DNA from: Streptomyces sp. NRRL S-37 | GTDB lineage: Bacteria > Actinomycetota > Actinomycetes > Streptomycetales > Streptomycetaceae | Length of the DNA: 64,000 nt | Assembly (NCBI RefSeq): GCF_000721605.1 | Contig: NZ_JOIZ01000006.1 | Location: 310,001 to 374,000, forward strand | Direction of reading: 5' to 3' | In this document: positions 1 to 7,639 of the stretch, piece by piece | Position numbering within the stretch: position 1 is the stretch's first letter | Layout: each line of letters starts with the position of its first letter | The notes under the pieces: generated by a model | The model's database searches: none | What the model was told of the DNA's origin: nothing | What the model saw: only the letters and a program-made list of their open reading frames with translations | Position numbers and translations under genes: made by a program

Positions 1-903
1 CTGTTCTGGTTCTTCGGCCATCCCGAGGTGTACATCCTGGCGCTGCCGTTCTTCGGCATCATCTCCGAGGTGATCCCGGTCTTCTCCCGCAAGCCGATGT
101 TCGGCTACATGGGCCTGATCGGCGCGACCATCGCCATCGCCGGCCTCTCGGTGACCGTGTGGGCGCACCACATGTACGTCACCGGCGGTGTGCTGCTGCC
201 GTTCTTCGCCTTCATGACGATGCTGATCGCGGTGCCCACGGGCGTGAAGTTCTTCAACTGGATCGGCACCATGTGGAAGGGCTCGCTGAGCTTCGAGGCG
301 CCGATGCTGTGGACGCTGGGCTTCCTGATCACCTTCCTCTTCGGCGGCCTGACCGGCGTCATCCTGGCCTCGCCCCCGCTGGACTTCCACGTCTCCGACA
401 CCTACTTCGTCGTGGCGCACTTCCACTACACCGTCTTCGGCACGGTCGTGTACGCGATGTTCGCCGGATTCCACTTCTGGTGGCCGAAGTTCACCGGCAA
501 GATGCTCGACGAGCGCCTCGGCAAGATCACTTTCTGGACTCTCACGGCCGGCTTCCACCTGACCTTCCTGGTCCAGCACTGGCTGGGCGTCGAGGGCATG
601 CCCCGCCGCTACGCGGACTACCTCGCCGCCGACGGCTTCACCGCCCTGAACACCCTGTCCTCCATCGGGTCGTTCCTGCTCGGCCTGTCGATCCTGCCGT
701 TCTTCTACAACGTCTGGAAGACGACCAAGTACGGCAAGCCGGTCGGCGTCGACGACCCCTGGGGTTACAGTCGTTCCCTGGAATGGGCGACCTCCTGCCC
801 GCCCCCGCGGCACAACTTCACCACCCTGCCGAAGATCCGCAGCGAGTCCCCGGCGTTCGACCTGCACCACCCCGAGATCGCCGCGCTCGAACCGGTGAGG
901 TGA
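1..903 (+). CDS. ctaD: Cytochrome c oxidase subunit I, C-terminal part (5' end outside window)
   Basis: Catalytic subunit of the aa3-type terminal oxidase, which reduces oxygen and pumps protons in the cytoplasmic membrane. The frame is open from base 1, so the N-terminal half lies upstream. Visible signatures are GHPEVY near the left edge (CuB histidine and the cross-linked tyrosine), the CuB pair in [10 protein letters not shown], and HFHYTVFG with the heme a and a3 histidine ligands. Several hydrophobic helices follow, and the C-terminus ends soon after SCPPPRHNF, as in actinobacterial CtaD. No ctaC or ctaE accompanies it within the window; only a small membrane protein gene follows, 3 nt downstream. 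It may be a second, stand-alone ctaD copy of the kind Streptomyces often carry, but the left flank is not visible. Confidence 0.96.
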   Translation: MFWFFGHPEVYILALPFFGIISEVIPVFSRKPMFGYMGLIGATIAIAGLSVTVWAHHMYVTGGVLLPFFAFMTMLIAVPTGVKFFNWIGTMWKGSLSFEAPMLWTLGFLITFLFGGLTGVILASPPLDFHVSDTYFVVAHFHYTVFGTVVYAMFAGFHFWWPKFTGKMLDERLGKITFWTLTAGFHLTFLVQHWLGVEGMPRRYADYLAADGFTALNTLSSIGSFLLGLSILPFFYNVWKTTKYGKPVGVDDPWGYSRSLEWATSCPPPRHNFTTLPKIRSESPAFDLHHPEIAALEPVR

Positions 904-906
904 GCC

Positions 907-1434
907 GTGCCGCAGCCCGTACTGGCCCTGGGGTGCGCGGTGGTGACGGCCGCCGGAGCGGTCTGGTACCTGCCGGCCCTCACCGATCTGCGCGCCGGAG
1001 CCGACCGGCCGCTGTCCCGCCGTACGGCGGCGCTCGCCTGCCTGACCGCCTGGGGCACCCTCGGGGCGGTCACCCCGGTGCTGCTCGTGGCCACGGCATG
1101 GTGGGTGCCGGTGGGGGTGGCGGTCGTGGGCGGTACGGCCGCTGCCGCCCTGTGGACCGATGCCGCCGTGCGGCACGCCGCCGAGCAGCGGGAGGCGGCC
1201 CGGCAGTGGGCACAGTTGCCGCACGCCCCGCTGCCCGCCGGCACCCGCCGCTCCCGCGGCGCGGTCGCCGCCCTGGCCGTCGCCGGTCCGGTCGCGGGAG
1301 CGGCGGTCACTGTCGTCCTCGGTGTGTTCGTCACGGTCCCGGCCCTGGTCGTGGGCCTCTTCCTGGTGATCGCCGTACGGCACACCCGTATGGTCCGCCG
1401 CACGACGGCGGGCCGCGGACACCCCAGGCCCTAG
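907..1434 (+). CDS. Small membrane protein downstream of ctaD
   Basis: Protein of 175 residues with GTG start 3 nt after the ctaD stop, so probably co-transcribed and translationally coupled with it. Hydrophobic segments lie at about residues 3-22, 38-80 (probably two helices) and 118-155 (probably two helices). They are joined by arginine-rich loops, and the C-terminus is basic. I recognise no family motif. Position and topology suggest an accessory membrane protein of the oxidase, but this is inference from linkage only. Confidence 0.72.
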   Translation: MPQPVLALGCAVVTAAGAVWYLPALTDLRAGADRPLSRRTAALACLTAWGTLGAVTPVLLVATAWWVPVGVAVVGGTAAAALWTDAAVRHAAEQREAARQWAQLPHAPLPAGTRRSRGAVAALAVAGPVAGAAVTVVLGVFVTVPALVVGLFLVIAVRHTRMVRRTTAGRGHPRP

Positions 1435-1503
1435 GCGTCCGGGCCGCCTCTATGCGGAATCTCTTCACCCACTTGCGTCCGGTCCGGCAAACCTCCTTGT
1501 GCC

Positions 1504-1534
1504 ACTACAACTGAAGTACTACAACTGGAGTTGT
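1504..1534. promoter_or_regulatory. Tandem 14-bp repeat with inverted repeat, candidate operator
   Basis: ACTACAACTGAAGT (1504-1517) is followed directly by ACTACAACTGGAGT (1518-1531), 13 of 14 bases identical. The second copy runs into ACAACT-GG-AGTTGT (1521-1534), an inverted repeat. It is AT-rich for this genome and lies 34-64 nt before the reductase start, where a repressor site would sit. No regulator gene is adjacent. Confidence 0.5.
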
Positions 1535-1567
1535 TCGAGCGAGGACAGTCCACGGAAAGAGACCGCG

Positions 1568-2152
1568 TTGCGAAAGCTCACGTACTACATCGCCTGCTCC
1601 ATCGACGGCTTCATCGGGGACCCGCAGGGCGACGCGTCGGCGATGTACGCCTTCGTGGACGAGGAGTTCCTCGGCTTCCTCGTGGCGGAGTACCCGGAGA
1701 CCATCGCGAGCCCCGCCCGCCGGCAGATGAACATCGACGACCTGCCGAACAAGCGGTTCGACACGATCGTCCAGGGCCGGGGCAGCTACGACATCGCCCT
1801 GAAGGAGGGCATCACCAGCCCTTACGCCCACCTGCGCGAATACGTCGCCTCCCGCACGCTGGGGGAGTCTCCCGACCCCAACGTCGAGATCATCGCGGAC
1901 GACCTGGTCGGCCGGGTGCGCGCGCTGAAGGCGGAGGACAGCGCGTACGACATCTACCTGTGCGGCGGGGCCGAGCTCGCCGGCGCGCTGGTCGACGAGA
2001 TCGACGAGCTGGTCATCAAGACCTATCCCATCGTGCAGGGCTCCGGCATGCCGATGTTCGGCTCCGGCTTCGCGATCACGCAGTTCGCGCTGGAGTCGGT
2101 GCGCTCGTTCGGCAACGGTGCGCTGGTGCGGACGTACAGCAGGAAGCGCTGA
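1568..2152 (+). CDS. Dihydrofolate reductase / RibD C-terminal family protein
   Basis: Stand-alone NADPH-dependent reductase fold of the RibD C-terminal (DHFR-like) family, 194 residues. The N-terminus RKLTYYIACSIDGFIGD and the late segment YDIYLCGGAELAGALVDEIDELVIKTYP (split by me at LCGG) match that fold. TTG at 1568 is preferred over the more upstream TTG at 1499 because homologues begin at the KLTYYIA strand and a purine-rich GGAAAGAG lies about 7 nt before it. The substrate cannot be told from sequence; the family is often annotated as deaminase/reductase without evidence. A striking operator-like repeat lies upstream, so its expression is probably inducible. Confidence 0.85.
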   Translation: MRKLTYYIACSIDGFIGDPQGDASAMYAFVDEEFLGFLVAEYPETIASPARRQMNIDDLPNKRFDTIVQGRGSYDIALKEGITSPYAHLREYVASRTLGESPDPNVEIIADDLVGRVRALKAEDSAYDIYLCGGAELAGALVDEIDELVIKTYPIVQGSGMPMFGSGFAITQFALESVRSFGNGALVRTYSRKR

Positions 2153-2166
2153 ACCCGCTCCGGGCC

Positions 2167-2172
2167 TACCCT
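2167..2172 (+). promoter_or_regulatory. -10 element TACCCT, leaderless geometry
   Basis: TACCCT ends 6 nt before the ATG at 2179, so transcription would begin at the start codon. No clear -35 is visible. Confidence 0.5.
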
Positions 2173-2178
2173 GGGGAC

Positions 2179-2376
2179 ATGGACAGCGAACAACCCGTCT
2201 GTCCCGTCTGCGGACAGCCGGTGGAGACGGTGGTCCGGCGCCACAAGACGCTGGGCGCGTGGGTCCCGGTGTGGACGCACGGCCCGTGCCGCAATCCGAG
2301 GTGCCGGGAATCCCGCTTCCAGGAAACGGAAGCGGAAGCGGAGGAAGCCGTGAACCGGGCACCCACCAAGCGCTAG
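2179..2376 (+). CDS. Small zinc-ribbon protein
   Basis: Protein of 65 residues with CPVCGQP near the N-terminus and GPCRNPRC about 27 residues later. This is a Cys2-Cys2 arrangement expected to bind one zinc. The tail is acidic and then basic. There is no ribosome binding site; instead a -10 hexamer sits 6 nt upstream. Similar short zinc-ribbon proteins are common and uncharacterised in Streptomyces. Function unknown. Confidence 0.68.
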   Translation: MDSEQPVCPVCGQPVETVVRRHKTLGAWVPVWTHGPCRNPRCRESRFQETEAEAEEAVNRAPTKR

Positions 2377-2379
2377 CGT
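2374..2379 (+). promoter_or_regulatory. -10 element TAGCGT, leaderless geometry
   Basis: TAGCGT overlaps the stop codon of the zinc-ribbon gene and ends 6 nt before the ATG at 2386. The downstream gene would have its own promoter. Confidence 0.5.
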
Positions 2380-2385
2380 GGCGCC

Positions 2386-2613
2386 ATGGGCGCGGTGTGG
2401 CGGTGGGGCGTGGGCATCTGGACGGCCGTCGTGATCATCGGAGGCGGACTGACCCTGTGGCTGCGGGAGGAGATCGAACCACCGCCCCCGGTCGGCTGGG
2501 AAAGGACGGACCCGAGCGCGACCCCCCACCTCCCCAGGTGCCCGGTTCCCGAGCTGCCGCCGGACGTCGAGGACGGCACGGTGGCCACCTCCTGCATCCT
2601 CACCGCGGACTAG
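2386..2613 (+). CDS. Small membrane-anchored hypothetical protein
   Basis: Protein of 75 residues. One transmembrane helix (about residues 6-26) is followed by a proline-rich extracytoplasmic tail with two cysteines (RCPVPEL and TSCILT) that could pair outside the cell. No family is recognised. The ORF ends 4 nt inside the convergent VOC gene. Confidence 0.6.
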   Translation: MGAVWRWGVGIWTAVVIIGGGLTLWLREEIEPPPPVGWERTDPSATPHLPRCPVPELPPDVEDGTVATSCILTAD

Positions 2614-3353
2614 TCCGACCGGCGGGCCAGTCCGCCCGTCTCCGGATCCCGGCCGGTCAGGCAGTACGTACCGCCCGCCGGGTGCCGCATCACCGTCCAG
2701 TTGCCGAACACGGCCACACACACCGCACCCAGCTCCTCGTGGAGCGCCCGGGCCGCCCCGATGTCGGCGCAGGCGAGGTCCGGATGGGCGGAGGCCGGCC
2801 GTTCCTCCTCCAGTCGCTGGAGCAGGATGCGCACGGGCAGCCCGGCCGGCGGCCTGATGACGTGGAACTCCGGGAGCGAGCCGGGCGCCGAGTCCCAGCC
2901 GGGCAGCAGCCCGCTCCAGAAGGCGACTTCCGCGTCGTAGGCGGACGGCGGGAGGTCGAGGCACACCTGGTCCAGCCGGCTGCCGTGCACGACGGGCGGC
3001 CGCACCGACTCCCCGTGCCAGGGCACCGCACAGAACAACTGCCCCGCGGGCGACCGCAGTACGGACCACCCCTCGTGCTCGCCGACCGTCTCCGCGCCCA
3101 GCCGCGCCGCGTGCGCCACGAACTCCGGCACGTCGTCCACGGAGAAGTCGAGATGGGCGCCGCCCCCGCCCGAGACGACCCCCTGAAGCTTGACGCAGGC
3201 GTCGGCGCCGTCCGCCAGCAGGGTCACGAACTCCCCGTCGTCCCCGCGGACTTCGGACAGCCGGGTGCCCGTGACCGCCGTCCAGAACCCGGCGGCCGGG
3301 CCGGCCTGAGGGGCGGGTCGGTCGATGAAGGCGTACGTCCAGCGGATGCTCAT
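2610..3353 (-). CDS. VOC superfamily protein with two glyoxalase-like halves
   Basis: Protein of 247 residues made of two beta-alpha-beta-beta-beta halves of the vicinal-oxygen-chelate fold (about 5-115 and 125-240). The N-terminal half starts RWTYAFIDRP and contains GGGAHLDFSVDD; the second half repeats the pattern from VCLDLPPSAYDAEV. Family members are metal-dependent lyases, dioxygenases or antibiotic-binding proteins; the substrate is not predictable here. It is the third gene of a reverse-strand group (AraC, VOC, VOC). It also has its own -10-like TACGAT 6 nt before the ATG. Confidence 0.85.
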   Translation of the reverse strand: MSIRWTYAFIDRPAPQAGPAAGFWTAVTGTRLSEVRGDDGEFVTLLADGADACVKLQGVVSGGGGAHLDFSVDDVPEFVAHAARLGAETVGEHEGWSVLRSPAGQLFCAVPWHGESVRPPVVHGSRLDQVCLDLPPSAYDAEVAFWSGLLPGWDSAPGSLPEFHVIRPPAGLPVRILLQRLEEERPASAHPDLACADIGAARALHEELGAVCVAVFGNWTVMRHPAGGTYCLTGRDPETGGLARRSD

Positions 3354-3359
3354 CGCCCG

Positions 3360-3365
3360 ATCGTA
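3360..3365 (-). promoter_or_regulatory. -10 element TACGAT, leaderless geometry
   Basis: Read on the minus strand, TACGAT is followed by six bases and the ATG of the two-domain VOC gene. Confidence 0.45.
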
Positions 3366-3382
3366 GAGCGAGCGCTGCGTCC

Positions 3383-3814
3383 CTACCTGGTCCTGGGCCG
3401 TTCCATGAACCGCAGCATGTTCCCCGCCGGGTCGCGGAACGCGCAGTCACGCACCCCGTACGGCTGGTCCACCGGCTCCTGGAGCACGTCCACACCGGCG
3501 GCACGGACGCGTTCGAAGAGGGCGTCGCAGTCGGTGGTGGTGAAGTTGACCCCGCGCAGCATGCCCTTGGCCAGCAGCTCGGCCATCGCCTGCCTGTCGG
3601 CGGGGGAGGCGTCCGGGTGCGCGGCGGGCGGCTCCAGCACGATCTCCACGTCCGGCTGCTCCGGCGAGGCGACCGTCACCCAGCGCATCCCCTCGAACCC
3701 CACGTCGTTGCGGACCTCGAGTCCCAGCACGTCACGGTAGAAGGACAGCGCCTTGTCGTGGTCGTCGACGGCGATGAAGCACTGGGCGAGCCGTACATCG
3801 TTTCCTGTGTCCAT
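3383..3814 (-). CDS. VOC family protein (glyoxalase/bleomycin-resistance-like)
   Basis: Single-domain VOC protein of 143 residues. LAQCFIAVDDHDKALSFYRD is the typical first strand and helix, and PYGVRDCAFRDPAGNMLRF is the typical last strand with the metal-ligand glutamate position replaced (LRFME). It lies 9 nt downstream of the AraC-type regulator on the same strand, so the regulator probably shares its transcript or controls it. The substrate is unknown. Confidence 0.88.
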   Translation of the reverse strand: MDTGNDVRLAQCFIAVDDHDKALSFYRDVLGLEVRNDVGFEGMRWVTVASPEQPDVEIVLEPPAAHPDASPADRQAMAELLAKGMLRGVNFTTTDCDALFERVRAAGVDVLQEPVDQPYGVRDCAFRDPAGNMLRFMERPRTR

Positions 3815-3820
3815 GGACCC

Positions 3821-3826
3821 ACGCTA
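3821..3826 (-). promoter_or_regulatory. -10 element TAGCGT, leaderless geometry
   Basis: TAGCGT on the minus strand overlaps the stop codon of the AraC-type gene and sits 6 nt before the ATG of the single-domain VOC gene. Confidence 0.45.
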
Positions 3827-4246
3827 AAAGGTTTCGCTCGGATCGACCCTCGCCCGGCCCCGGACCGGCCGGGTGTACATCCGCGCCACGCACGGCGGGA
3901 TGACCGCGCTCTCCTCGTGCGACCGGGCCCGGTACGCGCTCGGCGTCTCCCCGACCAGCTCGGTGAACCGCGAGCTGAACGACCCGAGCGAGGTGCAGCC
4001 GACCGCCAGGCACACCTCCGTCACCGTGAGGTCGCCCCGCCGCAGCAGCGCCTTGGCCCGCTCGATGCGCCGGGTCATGAGATAGGCGTACGGCGTCTGC
4101 CCGTACGCCTCGCGGAAACTGCGCTGGAAGTGCCCCGCCGACATCAGCGCGGTCCGCGCCAGCTCCGCGACGTCGAGCGGCTCGGCGTACTCCCGGTCCA
4201 TCCGGTCCCGCGCCCGCCGCAGCCGCACCAGATCCTCCAGCTCCAT
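3824..4246 (-). CDS. AraC family transcriptional regulator (DNA-binding domain only)
   Basis: Short AraC-type protein (140 residues) consisting almost entirely of the two helix-turn-helix motifs. The first is around AELARTALMSAGHFQRSF; the second is around VTEVCLAVGCTSLGSFSSRF with the family signature ending GETPSAYRAR. There is no N-terminal sensor domain, so any ligand response would need the VOC partners or another protein. ATG at 4246 is preferred over upstream starts because the family N-terminus (ELEDLVRLRRARDRMDREY) begins there. It is first in the AraC-VOC-VOC group. Confidence 0.9.
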   Translation of the reverse strand: MELEDLVRLRRARDRMDREYAEPLDVAELARTALMSAGHFQRSFREAYGQTPYAYLMTRRIERAKALLRRGDLTVTEVCLAVGCTSLGSFSSRFTELVGETPSAYRARSHEESAVIPPCVARMYTRPVRGRARVDPSETF

Positions 4247-4288
4247 CCGCCCAGCATCCCACGGCCCGCGGACAGCCGCCCCGCATAC

Positions 4289-4333
4289 GCCGAAGGGCCC
4301 CGGCCGCACGGAAGCGGTACGGGACCCCTCGGA
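4289..4333 (-). terminator. sodN 3' untranslated hairpin, possible s-SodF-like sRNA source
   Basis: GAAGGGCCCCGGCCGC pairs imperfectly with GCGGTACGGGACCCCTCG across a short loop, about 60-100 nt after the sodN stop. In S. coelicolor the sodN 3' UTR is processed into a small RNA (s-SodF) that represses sodF. This hairpin occupies the equivalent place; conservation of the antisense part is not shown. Confidence 0.6.
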
Positions 4334-4391
4334 ATGTCCGCGGACCCGCGATGGCGCACCGATCGCCGGCCGCCGCGCGGGCCGGGCCGGG

Positions 4392-4787
4392 TCAGGCCTT
4401 CTTGGTCTCCCAGAAGATCTTGTCGATCTGGGCGATGTAGTCCAGCGCCTTCTGGCCGGTGGCCGGGTCCGTCGACGCCTTGGCGGCCGAGAGGGCCTTC
4501 AGGGTGTCGTTGACCAGCTGGTGCAGCTCCGGGTACTTCTCGAAGTGCGGGGGCTTGAAGTAGTCGCTCCACAGCACGGAGACGTGGTGCTTGGCCAGCT
4601 CGGCGCGCTGCTCCTTGATGACCGTGGCGCGGGCCTGGAAGTGCGGGTCGTCGTTGCCGGCCATCTTCTCCTGGACGGCCTTCACCGACTCCGCCTCGAT
4701 GCGGGCCTGGGCCGGGTCGTACACGCCGCAGGGCAGGTCGCAGTGGGCGCTGACCTTGACCTTGGGGGCAAACAGGCGGGAAAGCAT
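4392..4787 (-). CDS. sodN: Nickel-containing superoxide dismutase
   Basis: Cytoplasmic Ni-SOD, which dismutes superoxide to oxygen and peroxide; 131 residues, the usual length. A 14-residue propeptide (MLSRLFAPKVKVSA) is removed to expose the nickel hook HCDLPCGVY, in which the new N-terminal His plus Cys2 and Cys6 bind Ni. ATG at 4787 is chosen because AAGGAAA lies 7 nt upstream and the propeptide has the known length. The gene is divergent from sodX, the maturation protease. An AT-rich TAATGT (minus strand, 4826-4831) may be the -10. In S. coelicolor, Nur-controlled nickel supply decides between SodN and SodF. Confidence 0.98.
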   Translation of the reverse strand: MLSRLFAPKVKVSAHCDLPCGVYDPAQARIEAESVKAVQEKMAGNDDPHFQARATVIKEQRAELAKHHVSVLWSDYFKPPHFEKYPELHQLVNDTLKALSAAKASTDPATGQKALDYIAQIDKIFWETKKA

Positions 4788-4933
4788 GGAGCGTTTCCTT
4801 CCTCGTGATCGTCTTCTCACACTGGACATTACTCCGTGGCGGACGGCTTTTCGCGGGTGCCCCCGCGGGCTTAGGACAAAAGTCCGGGGTGAGACTGAGA
4901 CTGGTGGAGGACGAACCGGGGAGGTGCCGGGAG

Positions 4934-5368
4934 ATGCCGGAGCTGTCGCAGGACGCCGAGCGGGCGAGGGCGCCGCTGCCCTTCGGGGTGGCCGAGGTGA
5001 CCGGGCCGTCCATGGTGCCCACGCTGCACCACGGGGACCGGCTCCTGGTGCACTACGGCGCCCGGGTCAAACGCGGGGACGTGATCGTGCTGCGGCATCC
5101 GTTCCAGCAGGACCTGCTCGTCGTCAAGCGGGCCGCCGAGCGGCGCGACGGAGGCTGGTGGGTGCTCGGGGACAACGCGTTCGCGGGCGGCGACAGCACC
5201 GACTACGGGGTGGTGCCCGACGAGCTGGTGCTCGGCCGGGTCCGGTTCCGTTACCGGCCGCGCGGCTCCGAGCGGCGTTCGCCGCTGGCCGTGGTGGGCT
5301 GGGCGCTGTCGGCGGCGCGGCCCGTGCGCTCCGGCCGGTCGGCCTCCAGGCGCTTGCGGGCGCGGTAG
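4934..5368 (+). CDS. sodX: Nickel-type superoxide dismutase maturation protease
   Basis: S26 signal-peptidase-like protease (144 residues) that trims the Ni-SOD propeptide in the cytoplasm. EVTGPSMVPTLHHGDRLLV carries the catalytic Ser of the family (GPSM), and RGDVIVLRHP plus LLVVKRAAERR supply the Lys of the Ser/Lys dyad; WVLGDNAFAGGDSTDYG is the third conserved box. There is no transmembrane anchor, as expected for SodX. ATG 4934 is chosen because the family starts just before the GPSM box and GGGGAGG lies about 9 nt upstream. The last 118 bp overlap the convergent CGNR gene, so the final 39 residues are lineage-specific. Confidence 0.95.
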   Translation: MPELSQDAERARAPLPFGVAEVTGPSMVPTLHHGDRLLVHYGARVKRGDVIVLRHPFQQDLLVVKRAAERRDGGWWVLGDNAFAGGDSTDYGVVPDELVLGRVRFRYRPRGSERRSPLAVVGWALSAARPVRSGRSASRRLRAR

Positions 5369-5901
5369 GCGGCCACGTTGGCGCGGGTGGCGCAGCGGTC
5401 GGAGCAGTAGCGGCGGGAGCGGTTGGTGGAGGTGTCCAGGTAGGCGTTGCGGCAGGGCGACGCCTCGCACAGGCCGAGGCGGTCCACGCCGTACTCGGTG
5501 AGGTGGAAGGCCAGGCCCATCGCGGCGATGGCGGCGTAGCCGGCGGTGGCGTTGGACGGGTGGTCGGCCAGGTGCATGTGCCACAGCGGGCGGCCGTCGT
5601 CGTCGCGGAAGTCGTGGCCGGAGATCTGCGGGCTGACCGGGAACTCCAGCAGCAGGGAGTTCAGCAGGTCGACGGCGAGGGTCTCGTCGCCGCCGTCCGC
5701 CGCCTCGAAGACCGAGCGGAGCCTGGCCCGGACCGAGCGGAACCGCGTCACGTCGGCGTCGGTGGCGCGCCGGGCGGCCGACTGGTTCCCGCCGAACAGA
5801 TCGCGGACGGCCTCGACCGAGGTCAGCGTGTCCTTCCCCCGGGCCGGTTCCTCGGTGTTGACGAGACGTACGGCGTAATCCGAGTAATAGGCCAGTTCCA
5901 C
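5251..5901 (-). CDS. CGNR zinc-finger / ABATE domain protein
   Basis: Protein of 216 residues. Residues 1-130 form an ABATE-type putative stress-sensing domain (ELAYYSDYAVRLVNTEEP...). It is followed by the CGNR-type zinc finger LCEASPCRNAYLDTSTN...RRYCSDRCATRANVAAYRARK, with Cys-x4-Cys and Cys-x3-Cys pairs. Such proteins are presumed transcription regulators. The start is GTG at 5901, with AAGGA 6 nt upstream. The C-terminal tail after RKRLEADRP is low-complexity and is antisense to the sodX 3' end. Confidence 0.9.
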   Translation of the reverse strand: MELAYYSDYAVRLVNTEEPARGKDTLTSVEAVRDLFGGNQSAARRATDADVTRFRSVRARLRSVFEAADGGDETLAVDLLNSLLLEFPVSPQISGHDFRDDDGRPLWHMHLADHPSNATAGYAAIAAMGLAFHLTEYGVDRLGLCEASPCRNAYLDTSTNRSRRYCSDRCATRANVAAYRARKRLEADRPERTGRAADSAQPTTASGERRSEPRGR

Positions 5902-6001
5902 TTGTAGTCCTTACGCAGGGGCTCTATGGTCGTGCGTGCGGTCGGGTAATGGACGATCGTGCACCCAGGGTATTACGGGACGTACGTGAGGGAGGCGCTC
6001 G

Positions 6002-6772
6002 ATGACGGACGCGGACACCACCACGGCCGCCGCCGACTGGCGGGCCTGGCAGGAGAGCTGGGACCGGCAGCAGGAGTGGTACATGCCGGACCGCGAGGAA
6101 CGCTTCCGGGTCATGCTCGACATGGTGGAGGCCCTCGTCGGCACCGCGCCGCGCGTGCTCGACCTCGCCTGCGGCACGGGCAGCATCACCGCCCGGCTGC
6201 TCGACCGGTTCCCGGACGCCACCAGCACCGGCGTCGACCTGGACCCGGCGCTGCTCGCCATCGCGGAGGGCACCTTCGAAGGGGACGAGCGGGTCTCCTT
6301 CGTGACGGCCGACCTCAAGGACCCCGCGTGGCCGGCGGAACTGCCGTACGACTCCTACGACGCCGTACTGACCGCGACCGCCCTCCACTGGCTGCACCGG
6401 GAACCCCTCGCGGACCTCTACGGACACCTCGCGGGGCTCGTCCGCGACGGCGGTGTCTTCATGAACGCGGACCACATGATCGACGACACCACGCCCCGGA
6501 TCAACGCGGCCGAGCGGGCGCTGCGCCACGCGCGCATGGATCGGGCCAAGCGGGACGGCGCCCTCGACTGGGCGCAGTGGTGGCAGCTCGCCGCGAAGGA
6601 CCCCGTCCTCGCCGGACCTACGGCCCGCCGCTTCGAGATCTACGGCGAGCACGCCGAGGGCGACACGCCGCCGGCCGCCTGGCACGCGCGCGTGCTGCGC
6701 GAGAAGGGGTTCGGTGAGGCGCGGCCGGTGTGGTGCTCGCCGTCGGACACCCTGCTCCTGGCGCTGAAGTAG
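6002..6772 (+). CDS. Class I SAM-dependent methyltransferase
   Basis: Protein of 256 residues with motif I VLDLACGTGSITARLL (about 51-66), an acidic adenosine-binding end at TGVDLDPALL, and motif II-like SYDAVLTATALHWL. This identifies a Rossmann-fold SAM methyltransferase; the substrate is unknown. GGGAGG lies 6-7 nt before the ATG. It is divergent from the CGNR gene, so the two may share a regulatory region, and it is followed by a strong bidirectional hairpin. Confidence 0.9.
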   Translation: MTDADTTTAAADWRAWQESWDRQQEWYMPDREERFRVMLDMVEALVGTAPRVLDLACGTGSITARLLDRFPDATSTGVDLDPALLAIAEGTFEGDERVSFVTADLKDPAWPAELPYDSYDAVLTATALHWLHREPLADLYGHLAGLVRDGGVFMNADHMIDDTTPRINAAERALRHARMDRAKRDGALDWAQWWQLAAKDPVLAGPTARRFEIYGEHAEGDTPPAAWHARVLREKGFGEARPVWCSPSDTLLLALK

Positions 6773-6781
6773 CCGGAGGGA

Positions 6782-6823
6782 GCGCGAAGGGGCGGTACGG
6801 AAGTCCGTACCGCCCCTTCGCGC
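6782..6823. terminator. Bidirectional terminator, 19-bp perfect stem
   Basis: The arm at 6782-6800 (gcgcgaaggggcggtacgg) pairs perfectly with 6805-6823 around the loop AAGT. It sits between the convergent methyltransferase and ABC transporter operons and can stop both. Confidence 0.9.
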
Positions 6824-6829
6824 GTGTGC

Positions 6830-7639
6830 TCAGAGCACCTTGGACAGGAACGCCTTCGTGCGCTCGTGCTGCGGGTCGGTCAGGACGTCGCGCGGGTTGC
6901 CCGACTCGACCACCACACCGCCGTCCATGAAGACCAGGCTGTCGCCCACCTCGCGGGCGAAGCCCATCTCGTGGGTGACGACGACCATCGTCATGCCCGA
7001 CTCGGCGAGGTCGCGCATGACGTCGAGGACGTCACCGACCAGCTCCGGGTCGAGCGCCGAGGTCGGCTCGTCGAAGAGCATCAGCTTGGGGTCCATGGCG
7101 AGCGCCCGCGCGATCGCCACCCGCTGCTGCTGGCCGCCGGAGAGCTGCGCGGGGTAGTTCCGGGCCTTGTCGCCGAGGCCCACGCGCTCCAGGAGCCCCA
7201 TCGCGCGCTCCCTGGCCTGCGCCTTGCTCACGCCCTTGACCTGGACCGGCGCCTCCATGACGTTCTCGACGGCCGTCATGTGCGGGAACAGGTTGAAGCG
7301 CTGGAAGACCATGCCGATGTCCCGGCGCTTGAGGGCGACCTCGCTGTCCTTGAGCTCGTACAGCTTGTCGCCCTTCTGGCGGTAGCCGACCAGCTCCCCG
7401 TCGACGTACAGACGTCCGGCGTTGATCTTCTCGAGGTGGTTGATACACCTGAGGAAGGTGGACTTGCCGGAGCCGGAGGGGCCGATGAGGCAGAACACCT
7501 CGCCGGTCTTCACCTCCAGGTCGATGCCCTTGAGGACCTCGACGTGGCCGAAGGACTTGTGCACGCCCTCCGCCCTGACCATGGGGACGGCGGACCCCTT
7601 CACGGGCGTGTCCGTCCTGCCGAGCTTCTTCTCGCTCAT
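6830..7639 (-). CDS. Polar amino acid ABC transporter, ATP-binding protein
   Basis: ATPase of 269 residues that drives amino-acid import. Walker A is GPSGSGKST (about 53-61), the signature is LSGGQQQR, Walker B is LMLFDEP, and the switch histidine is in VVTHEM; these are the hallmarks of the GlnQ/HisP/GluA group. ATG at 7639 overlaps the permease stop by 4 nt (ATGA), so the two are translationally coupled. It is the last gene of the binding protein-permease-ATPase operon. Confidence 0.95.
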   Translation of the reverse strand: MSEKKLGRTDTPVKGSAVPMVRAEGVHKSFGHVEVLKGIDLEVKTGEVFCLIGPSGSGKSTFLRCINHLEKINAGRLYVDGELVGYRQKGDKLYELKDSEVALKRRDIGMVFQRFNLFPHMTAVENVMEAPVQVKGVSKAQARERAMGLLERVGLGDKARNYPAQLSGGQQQRVAIARALAMDPKLMLFDEPTSALDPELVGDVLDVMRDLAESGMTMVVVTHEMGFAREVGDSLVFMDGGVVVESGNPRDVLTDPQHERTKAFLSKVL

